A DNA stretch of 10,116 nucleotides from a bacterium (GTDB taxonomy: Bacteria; Margulisbacteria; Marinamargulisbacteria; SXXA01): the NCBI GenBank assembly GCA_018402095.1, contig JAGYJO010000043.1, positions 1 through 10,116 of the forward strand. Reading direction: 5' to 3'. The position numbers were made by a program, and so were the translations under genes. This document shows positions 1-6,615 of this stretch, piece after piece. Under the pieces are notes generated by a model. The model ran no database searches and was not told the origin of the DNA. It saw nothing but the letters and a program-made list of their open reading frames with translations. Each line of letters opens with the position of its first letter. Positions within the stretch are counted from its first letter, which is position 1.

Positions 1-5
1 AAAAC

Positions 6-39
6 AAAAAAGCCAATCGAAACTTCGATTGGCTTTTTT
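6..39 (-). terminator. Rho-independent terminator of tRNA-Asp, possibly bidirectional
   Basis: A perfect 10-bp stem (11-20 with 25-34, loop AACT; an A-T pair inside the loop could extend it to 11 bp) is flanked by A-run 6-10 and T-run 34-40. Read on the minus strand, the hairpin starts about 19 nt beyond the tRNA CCA end and is followed by a T-tract TTTTTTGTTTT, which is the canonical intrinsic terminator layout. Because both flanks are A/T runs, it could also stop plus-strand transcripts entering from a gene to the left of the window; that gene is not visible here. Confidence 0.9.
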
Positions 40-53
40 TAGTTGTTTAAATA

Positions 54-130
54 TGGCGGGGACGAAGGGACTCGAACCCTCGACCTCCTGCGTGACAGGC
101 AGGCGCTCTAACCAGCTGAGCTACGCCCCC
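54..130 (-). tRNA. tRNA-Asp (anticodon GTC)
   Basis: Reading the minus strand from 130 to 54 gives a complete 77-nt cloverleaf. The acceptor stem is GGGGGCG paired with CGTCCCC (one G-U pair), the D stem is GCTC/GAGC, the anticodon stem is CCTGC/GCAGG around loop CTGTCAC, and the T arm is GAGGG-TTCGAGT-CCCTT. The discriminator is G and CCA is encoded (54-56). The anticodon GTC lies at 94-96, so it decodes GAC/GAU (Asp). G34 sits in the U33-G34-U35 context recognised by tRNA-guanine transglycosylase, making this tRNA an expected substrate for queuosine modification, the pathway served by the divergent neighbour queA. A terminator lies just downstream and a strong promoter just upstream. Confidence 0.97.
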
Positions 131-146
131 GCGATGGGGCCCGAGC

Positions 147-175
147 ATTGTATCCTAGAGAATGATTTGCTGCAA
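147..175 (-). promoter_or_regulatory. Sigma70-type promoter of tRNA-Asp
   Basis: On the minus strand, TTGCAG (175-170) is followed after exactly 17 nt by TACAAT (152-147), close to the consensus -35 and -10 hexamers. The sequence after the -10 is very GC-rich (GCTCGGGCCCC), like the discriminator of stable-RNA promoters under stringent control. The mature tRNA starts 16 nt beyond the -10, leaving only a short 5' leader for RNase P. Hexamers and spacing are seen directly; growth-rate control is inferred from the family pattern. Confidence 0.75.
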
Positions 176-195
176 CTGGATAGTACGGGTAGGAT
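167..195 (+). promoter_or_regulatory. Candidate queA promoter, divergent from tRNA-Asp promoter
   Basis: TTGCTG (167-172) and TAGGAT (190-195) are 17 nt apart on the plus strand and lie just before queA. Both hexamers are weak matches. The -35 overlaps the tRNA promoter's -35, since TTGCTGCAA (167-175) is an inverted repeat around position 171. If real, transcription would start near 202, leaving almost no leader before the TTG start at 206. It was chosen because queA needs a promoter within 75 nt and no better pair was found. Confidence 0.3.
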
Positions 196-205
196 ATCAT
201 CCATC

Positions 206-1276
206 TTGGCTACATACCTTTCCCATTATGATTATGATTTGCCTGAGGCATTAATCGCGCAATCACCTGTTCCGAACCGTGGCGAAAGCCGGTTGTTGCA
301 GGTACACGTGCCTGAGTCGCGCATTGCCCACGGCTGTTTTTCGGACATTCTGGATCAGCTGCATGCGGGGGATGTGTTGGTACTCAACGACACCAAGGTC
401 CTGCGTGCGCGTCTGCGCGCACGCCGTGAGAGCGGTGGCGCTATTGAGGTATTGCTGCTGGCGGCGGTGGGGGATCATATTTGGGAGTCATTCATCAAAC
501 CGGCTAAAAAAGTCAAAGAAGGGGATGTGCTGACCCTCATGAATGGCTTGGGTCAGATTCGTATTTTGGAAAAAAATGTCGGCACGACGGGCAAAGCGCC
601 CAAACACCGTATTCGCTTGGAAAGCGATTTGTCCGATTTGGAACTGATAGAGACCTGCGGTTTGGTGCCCTTACCACCGTATATCCACGTGGATGATGCG
701 GATGCGCGGCAATTTGAGTCCTCCTATCAGACGGTTGTGGCCAGTCAGCCGGGTGCTGTTGCTGCGCCAACGGCGGGACTTCATTTCACGCAAGAATTGT
801 TGGCGGCCATACGATCTAAAGGTGTCACGGTGTGTACGGTGACCTTGCATGTCGGATACGGTACCTTCCAGCCTATTGCGGTGGATTGTCTAGACGATCA
901 CGAGATGCATGCGGAGCAGTATGTGATTTCGCCTGATGTGGCGGATATTTTGAATCACGCTATGCAGACGTCTCAGCGTATTATTGCTGTGGGGACGACG
1001 GTGGTGAGGACCTTGGAATCAGCCTGTGTGAATGGGGTGATTGCTTCTGGAGTGGGGACCAGTCAATTGTTTATCAAACCTGGGTATTCTTTTTCTGTGG
1101 TGACGGGGATGGTGACCAACTTTCATCTGCCCAAATCCAGTTTGTTGGTCATGATTCGTACCTTTGGTGGGGATGACCTGATGAAACGCGCCTACCAAGC
1201 GGCGATCGAAAACGCGTATCGGTTTTTTAGTTTTGGCGATGCTATGCTGATTTTGCGTGGCGGAAAAAATGACTAA
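206..1276 (+). CDS. queA: S-adenosylmethionine:tRNA ribosyltransferase-isomerase (QueA)
   Basis: QueA transfers and isomerises the ribosyl group of S-adenosylmethionine onto 7-aminomethyl-7-deazaguanine already in the wobble position of GUN-anticodon tRNAs, giving epoxyqueuosine; it acts in the cytoplasm. Conserved blocks run in order: LPEALIAQ near residue 12, NDTKVLRARL at 61-70, GLVPLPPYI near 152, the YQTVVASQPGAVAAPTAGLH block at 174-193, HVGYGTF at 215, GTTVVRTLES at 263, TNFHLPKSSLL at 304 and YRFFSFGDAML at 338. The frame is open back to 29, but that part crosses the antisense tRNA. Starting at TTG 206 gives 356 aa, the length of E. coli QueA, and an N-terminus of the right size; AGGA at 191-194 is a modest ribosome site. 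ATG 134 is the alternative but lacks a Shine-Dalgarno and adds 24 residues outside the family. The 3' end overlaps the next gene by 8 nt. Confidence 0.95.
   Translation: MATYLSHYDYDLPEALIAQSPVPNRGESRLLQVHVPESRIAHGCFSDILDQLHAGDVLVLNDTKVLRARLRARRESGGAIEVLLLAAVGDHIWESFIKPAKKVKEGDVLTLMNGLGQIRILEKNVGTTGKAPKHRIRLESDLSDLELIETCGLVPLPPYIHVDDADARQFESSYQTVVASQPGAVAAPTAGLHFTQELLAAIRSKGVTVCTVTLHVGYGTFQPIAVDCLDDHEMHAEQYVISPDVADILNHAMQTSQRIIAVGTTVVRTLESACVNGVIASGVGTSQLFIKPGYSFSVVTGMVTNFHLPKSSLLVMIRTFGGDDLMKRAYQAAIENAYRFFSFGDAMLILRGGKND
1259..1264 (+). promoter_or_regulatory. Ribosome-binding site deciding the surface-protein start
   Basis: GGCGGA lies 4 nt before ATG 1269, inside the last codons of queA. 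It favours ATG 1269 over the in-frame GTG at 1257, which has no similar purine tract at a proper distance. Starting at 1269 also puts the basic residues and hydrophobic core of the signal peptide close to the N-terminus. Confidence 0.55.
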
Positions 1277-4200
1277 ACTGGTCGTGAAGGGGCTCCGGGC
1301 TTTGGCCTTTTTGGCTGCGTTTATCGTCGGTAGCGGCGTGATTGCCCATGCCTCTACCTATGTGACTGTCGTGTCTCCGAACGCCATGATTTGGTCGACG
1401 CCAGATGCGGCGGTAGCGCCTAGCTATTTTGCGTCTATAGGGGGTGCCTACGAAGTTATTTCGACGACCAATGGTTTCGTTCAGGTTGTTTGGATCGGTG
1501 GGGATAGGGGCTGGATTAATGAGAGCCATGTCTTGCCTTATGAGGGCGCTGAAGAGCCGACTATTGAATCCTTGGGTATGGCGATGCCATTGGTGTCGCC
1601 GGTTGCGGTGGTGCCGTCTGTGAACACGGCTTTTTCATCAGAGCAAATATTGTCTTTTATTTCAGATATCGCAGAGAGCGATGTGACTGGCGATGTGTCT
1701 TCGGATGTATTGGTTTCTTCGAATAGCGTTGTGGCGCCCGATGTGGACGTTGCGCTGCAGCGTCGACAAGAACGCTTGGCACGCTACAAACGCCGGGTAT
1801 CTGATCAAGAATGGTTTAAATTTCCGCCACGGCCAGTGAGTCGATATCCTGATTTGGATATGGATGGTTTTGTGGAGATGAAGCTGAGTGGTAGAGACTA
1901 TACCCCCAAGTTTTTTGAGCTCACGCCGACGGATAATCGTTGGCAAATTATTCAGAATGACCCGGTTTACAAAAAGTTGCCGCAGGACGTTTTGGTCGGC
2001 AGTCCCAAATTGGATATGCGTCTTCGGTTGGGATTGGACGGGAAACTCTCTGATGATGTGTCCGTGCATTATGACATCGAACAAGAGCCGGATTTTCCCA
2101 GTAAATATGACATTTGGGTGAAGTACAAACAGACGGAAGTGACGTTTTATCATTTTGACGCAGAATTTCAGAATGGTGAATTTATGTCCGTCAAAAAAGC
2201 CTTGAATGGCGCCCAGGTGATACACAAAGACCCTTTTTGGGAAGGGCGTATTGCGGTGGGCCAACAGCGTTCGGAGCCCAAAAAATATGCAGCCTTTGGT
2301 AATGGTCGTAATAACGTACAGGTCGGTGTGAAGTCTCTGTTGAATGACTCTGTCAAAGTTTGGGTCAACAATGCCTTGCAACAAGAGGGCAAAGATTACA
2401 CCGTCAATTATTATGAAGGGGAAGTCACGTTCAAGACGATCAAGACTGCGGCTGAATATATTGAGATTGTGTATGAGTTTACGAATCCGATCGAAGACTT
2501 TATCCCGGTGTTGTCTCGGCGTAATTTTATGGGAGCCCAGTATCTCTGGCGGGCAGCACCAGAAGAGCAACGTATCAAGCGCTCCAAAAAGATCAATGAG
2601 GTTTTTCATATCACGACAGACAATGTGACCGAGGATGGGCACTTTGATTTGAAGGGATACCCGATTGTTTTTGGCTCTGAGGTGATTCGATTGAATGGGC
2701 ATCCCTTGCGGCGCAACACAGACTATTTGCTGCGTCAGCGACGGGGCACACTGCAAATGAACTTGAAGCTCAAGCCAGAGGATGCGCTTGAGGTGAGCTA
2801 TGAGGCCTATGAAACGGTGAGTCGCAATGAAACCTTGATCGGGCGTGACACGCCGGGGCCTTATACCTTGTTGTACCAAGATGTGTTGTCCGGTAGTTTT
2901 GATGTGGAACTGAACGGGCAGCCCCTGTCTGAGATTAAAGATTATATTTTGGATTATGAATCGGGGATTTTGTATTTTAATTACCCGATTTCCTATCCTG
3001 GTGTCATTTCAGTGTCCTATAAAGCCGTCTTGTCTGAAGTGGTCAAAACGTCGACCGGGAATATTGCCTCTCCGGTGAATTTTGGGGTGACTTATTTGGA
3101 TGAATACGCCAAGGGCCAATCGGAAGAACTGATTCAGAAAGTTGCATCTGAAAGCCATACGGTGAGTAATAATATGGTGTATATCAAGCAGTATCCCGTG
3201 GTGGTGGATGACTCTTTTTCTCTGTCTTTGGATGGGGTTCCTGCTGTTGCTTCGGTGGATTACGTGATCGAAGACCCTTATCGTGGGCATGTGCGACTGG
3301 TCAAAGAAAATGTGGGGTTTGCTTCTGTGAGCTACTCGTTTCGCAAAAGTTTTTCGACGACCTTTATTTTTCAGGCGAAGGCCAATCGTAATATCTATGA
3401 GAACAATACCCCGGAATTTACCCTGCGTGATATCCCTGTGCGTTACAACGGGGTGACACGGGTGAAGATTTCCAATGGATTGCTCGAAGAGGTTCTGCTC
3501 GAAGGTCAAGACTATGCCATTGATTACGGCCAAGATGGCAATGTTGGGTTTCGCATCATTTTTTACCGTAGGGGGGATGTATTGGGCGCGGTTCGTCCAG
3601 ATTATCCGGCGGATGGGTCTCGGATCACGTTGGTCTATGACCATACGCCAGAGAGTTTACCTGATCAGGGAAGTGTCTCTCAGCGTCAGATTGCGTTGAC
3701 CGGCGGCATTAGCCTCAATGAAAACTGGCGTGTAGATGCGGAGTTTTCTGCTGCGGGAAACAATTTTTCTAAACCGAGAGAGGCCACGACGGTGACCTTT
3801 GCTGGGAATGGTCAGGATGGCAACTTGTATGACCTGGGCAAGACGGCCTTGGTGGAAAATTCGGAAGCTGTTTATATCAACAATGTGAGACAGACCAAAG
3901 ATCAGCAGTATTCGATCAACTACAGTACTGGAAAAGTGCGTTTTGTGAATATTAATCCAGGATCCGCGGATACGATTCGTGTGGATTTTGAGTATTTTGA
4001 CAATACAGGTCAGGTGGAAGCTGGCGAAGACAAGTTTAGCTATGCGACCAAAGTCTCTACGACCTACCGTGATGACATGGTGGCTTTGCGTGCAGATGTG
4101 AAGACCATTGATAAAAATTATGTCCCCATCTCCCCTATACAGGAGCGAAAAGGAACGGTGTCTCTCGGCGGGGGTGTTGATTTCACCTTTGATCCCAATA

Positions 4201-6515
4201 CCAGTGCCGGTTTGGATTACCGTCGTCGGGAAGAAGCTCAGCCCCCTTCTGAACTGAAAGATAATTTGTATTTGCATACAGATGATTTGAAGGGCTATCT
4301 CAAGTACAAGTTGGCAGACGATATTTTTGTGCGTCAGGACTTTCGTTATTTTCTCCAATACCAAGACCCGTCGACAGATGCGACGACAGGCAATACCCAC
4401 GTCATTGACCGCATTTCTGTAGACCAACAGACCTCATTGATCGCGGGTCCAGAGACTTTTTTGAATAGCTTTTATGTGGCGCAGTCCCGTGTGGTGGATG
4501 GCTATATTGATGGGTTTGATCGCAATGATCAGGCCACGGTGAAACTGAAATGGAATGCCAATATGGTCTTCGATAAACTGGATTGGTTTCGGTATATCAA
4601 ATTGCAACCGGTCTATGAACACTCGAAAACCTCCACACGGTTGACGACGACAGCCACGCAGACACTGCGCGAATTTGTGGATAAAAATGATATGGCGGGC
4701 TTGGATATTGTGAATCAGCCTTTTCAGAATCTGACCTTACATGGGTTTTATAATGTGGTGGAAAGCACCCGTACAGAAGAAAACCAAACGCCGACGGTGA
4801 GTCGTACCCTAAATTATCAGTATGATGCGTTGTATGATCCCTTTGTGTGGGTGCGATTAGGATTTTCCTATAGGCAAAAAGAGGAGCAAACGGCGCTGGT
4901 GGGCCAAAGTGGGCGGTTGAGCCAAGATGAGAATTACCGTGTGGATAATTTTGTGCCGCATAGTTTTTTGCGGTATCTCGGTGGTGATGAGCGTGATTGG
5001 TGGGTACGTCCATGGAAAGGCAGTTACGGGAGCTATTTTGATGCCTATAACCGTGTGTTTGAAAACAACAACCGTCGTACGCAGCAGTCCGATTCACGAC
5101 GTGTCGAACTGAAACAGTTGCAGCCCTTGCCTGGTGTGATTTTTGAAACCTTGTCCTATGAAAAACAAGGCTCCAATTTGCTGGATACCGTGGAAAATGT
5201 CAGTGCCTCATCCAATAGCAGTACCCGCGATTATGACCGTCAGGTGATGGCGATGAACGTGAAGCCGCCATTGCCTATTTTGGATCATTTTCAGTATTCG
5301 TTGTCATTGGAAGCGCGTAATGAACAGCGGCTTCAGTTTTCTAAGGCCAATACGGGCACCAGCAATTATGTGACAGAAGAGCTCCCGTCTTCCAAGCGTG
5401 ATCAAACCTTGTCGTATCAAATGGGAAAGTTGGTATTGCCTGTTTTTTGGCTGTTTGATTTGAATTTGGGGGGTATATCCGCGTCGGCACAAGACACCTT
5501 GGAAGACACCACAAACAAACGCTATACGAGACAGTTTTCCAGCGCTTCTGAAAACATACGTCAGTCCCAAGATGACAGCTATGTGCAATTGCGTCGGTAC
5601 AATGCCAAGCTAAACCCGTTTTTGATGTTCACGTTGGATGGAAATTACAATACGGAAGACTCCAGGTACAATCGCAATATTGATCCGGTGAATACAGGTC
5701 TAACGTACAAGGAAAAAGAAGACATTGGTCTCACGGGCGGCTATCAACCCTTTGGCTTTTTGTCGTTGACGGGGTTGTACAACCATAGTGATTTGAGCCA
5801 ATACCGATCGCCGACTTTGAATTTGTCTATGCAGGACATTCGTGATGCGGAGGCTTCTGGTGATACAGCGCGTTTTCGAGATTCGCTTCTCCAAAAATCA
5901 GACAGAGCGGGGTTGACGGCGACCTTTAAGCCGCTGACATGGTTTTCTGTGACACTTGGCGGGGCTTATGATCTCATTCGGGAGTCATCGAAAACGGGGA
6001 CTGCGGATGTGAGTAGTACACGGATTACCCAGAGAACGGGGACTTCGGGTGTTGGGTTTTATCCGTTGCCCGGGATGGATATTCGCTATGACTATAGTTT
6101 GCGGTATACCAATCAGAACAATACCAGTGAGCAAGAGGGTTATGGTGGGAAGCTTGTGTTTCGCTATGCGCCTATCAAAACCAGTACCTTCCAAGTCGAT
6201 ATTTCCTATGAGCGTACGGATTCTTGGGGTCGAAACCTGAATACCTTGCAGAAAAATGAAACAGAGCAGGGGACGGGCGATGTGATCCAGACGCAAGTCC
6301 TGGAAACCAACGATACGGTGGAATATGGTGCGATTAATGTGAATGTCATCATTCCGATGCCAGACACCCCCTATGTCGAAAATATCACCATTACAGCGGA
6401 AGGCTATATCAAACGGATTACCGACGCCCTCGAAGAGCAAAAAATAGCCAGCGGACAGCAGCCGATTAGTTATGACATTACGGGGATGTTTTTGAAGATG
6501 ACGATTAATTTTTAG
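1269..6515 (+). CDS. Giant exported beta-repeat protein, SH3 N-terminus, probable outer-membrane barrel
   Basis: This 1748-residue protein is not a family I can name with certainty. It opens with a Sec signal peptide (basic MTKLVVKGLR, then a hydrophobic run, likely cleaved after AHA at 26-28). A bacterial SH3-like domain follows (about 30-90, with GGAYEVIS, GFVQVVWIGG and GWINESHVLP), then an acidic Ser/Val-rich linker to about 165. Residues about 360-910 hold six diverged copies of a roughly 45-residue beta unit, pattern V-x-LNG-x-x-L-x-x-x-x-DY-x-I-x-Y-x-x-G-x-I-x-F, each ending in a strand such as IEVSYE. The remainder (about 915-1748) is rich in alternating strands with Tyr/Trp/Phe and ends GMFLKMTINF, a plausible C-terminal beta-signal for the Bam machinery. 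I saw no cysteine anywhere, as expected for an envelope protein. The repeat-plus-barrel plan recalls SprA-like proteins; this is analogy, not a match. It overlaps queA and is probably co-transcribed with it. A GTG at 1257 would add four residues. Confidence 0.85.
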   Translation: MTKLVVKGLRALAFLAAFIVGSGVIAHASTYVTVVSPNAMIWSTPDAAVAPSYFASIGGAYEVISTTNGFVQVVWIGGDRGWINESHVLPYEGAEEPTIESLGMAMPLVSPVAVVPSVNTAFSSEQILSFISDIAESDVTGDVSSDVLVSSNSVVAPDVDVALQRRQERLARYKRRVSDQEWFKFPPRPVSRYPDLDMDGFVEMKLSGRDYTPKFFELTPTDNRWQIIQNDPVYKKLPQDVLVGSPKLDMRLRLGLDGKLSDDVSVHYDIEQEPDFPSKYDIWVKYKQTEVTFYHFDAEFQNGEFMSVKKALNGAQVIHKDPFWEGRIAVGQQRSEPKKYAAFGNGRNNVQVGVKSLLNDSVKVWVNNALQQEGKDYTVNYYEGEVTFKTIKTAAEYIEIVYEFTNPIEDFIPVLSRRNFMGAQYLWRAAPEEQRIKRSKKINEVFHITTDNVTEDGHFDLKGYPIVFGSEVIRLNGHPLRRNTDYLLRQRRGTLQMNLKLKPEDALEVSYEAYETVSRNETLIGRDTPGPYTLLYQDVLSGSFDVELNGQPLSEIKDYILDYESGILYFNYPISYPGVISVSYKAVLSEVVKTSTGNIASPVNFGVTYLDEYAKGQSEELIQKVASESHTVSNNMVYIKQYPVVVDDSFSLSLDGVPAVASVDYVIEDPYRGHVRLVKENVGFASVSYSFRKSFSTTFIFQAKANRNIYENNTPEFTLRDIPVRYNGVTRVKISNGLLEEVLLEGQDYAIDYGQDGNVGFRIIFYRRGDVLGAVRPDYPADGSRITLVYDHTPESLPDQGSVSQRQIALTGGISLNENWRVDAEFSAAGNNFSKPREATTVTFAGNGQDGNLYDLGKTALVENSEAVYINNVRQTKDQQYSINYSTGKVRFVNINPGSADTIRVDFEYFDNTGQVEAGEDKFSYATKVSTTYRDDMVALRADVKTIDKNYVPISPIQERKGTVSLGGGVDFTFDPNTSAGLDYRRREEAQPPSELKDNLYLHTDDLKGYLKYKLADDIFVRQDFRYFLQYQDPSTDATTGNTHVIDRISVDQQTSLIAGPETFLNSFYVAQSRVVDGYIDGFDRNDQATVKLKWNANMVFDKLDWFRYIKLQPVYEHSKTSTRLTTTATQTLREFVDKNDMAGLDIVNQPFQNLTLHGFYNVVESTRTEENQTPTVSRTLNYQYDALYDPFVWVRLGFSYRQKEEQTALVGQSGRLSQDENYRVDNFVPHSFLRYLGGDERDWWVRPWKGSYGSYFDAYNRVFENNNRRTQQSDSRRVELKQLQPLPGVIFETLSYEKQGSNLLDTVENVSASSNSSTRDYDRQVMAMNVKPPLPILDHFQYSLSLEARNEQRLQFSKANTGTSNYVTEELPSSKRDQTLSYQMGKLVLPVFWLFDLNLGGISASAQDTLEDTTNKRYTRQFSSASENIRQSQDDSYVQLRRYNAKLNPFLMFTLDGNYNTEDSRYNRNIDPVNTGLTYKEKEDIGLTGGYQPFGFLSLTGLYNHSDLSQYRSPTLNLSMQDIRDAEASGDTARFRDSLLQKSDRAGLTATFKPLTWFSVTLGGAYDLIRESSKTGTADVSSTRITQRTGTSGVGFYPLPGMDIRYDYSLRYTNQNNTSEQEGYGGKLVFRYAPIKTSTFQVDISYERTDSWGRNLNTLQKNETEQGTGDVIQTQVLETNDTVEYGAINVNVIIPMPDTPYVENITITAEGYIKRITDALEEQKIASGQQPISYDITGMFLKMTINF

Positions 6516-6615
6516 AGGGTGGGAGGTTTTCTAAACGGGTGGTGTTTTGGGTCTCTTTTCTTTACTCTTGAAGTATCTGATCAAAAGAGATTTCTCCTAA
6601 AATAAATGGACGATA
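6516..6615 (+). promoter_or_regulatory. Intergenic gap with weak -10 and inverted repeat before KAP gene
   Basis: This 100-nt spacer separates the surface-protein gene from the KAP gene. It holds an 8-bp inverted repeat, TCTCTTTT (6552-6559) with AAAAGAGA (6583-6590), separated by 23 nt; this is A/T-rich and lacks a T-tract, so it is a poor terminator. TAAAAT at 6598-6603 matches the -10 consensus at five of six positions, but no good -35 lies 16-18 nt upstream. If used, transcription would start near 6610, only a few nt before ATG 6616. No strong terminator for the upstream unit was found. Confidence 0.3.

Noticed and set aside
29..205. N-terminal extension of the queA frame back to ATG 29 or ATG 134
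   Set aside because: The ATG 29 version reads antisense through tRNA-Asp and its terminator. The ATG 134 version has no ribosome site and exceeds the family N-terminus. TTG 206 gives exactly 356 residues, the E. coli QueA length.
1662..2879. Long minus-strand open frame of 405 codons
   Set aside because: It lies wholly antisense to the surface-protein gene, has no recognisable domain, and its composition is what a shadow of a strand-rich coding frame gives.
6552..6590. Inverted repeat TCTCTTTT/AAAAGAGA as a terminator
   Set aside because: The stem is A/T-rich with a 23-nt loop and no following T-tract, so it is unlikely to end transcription on its own.
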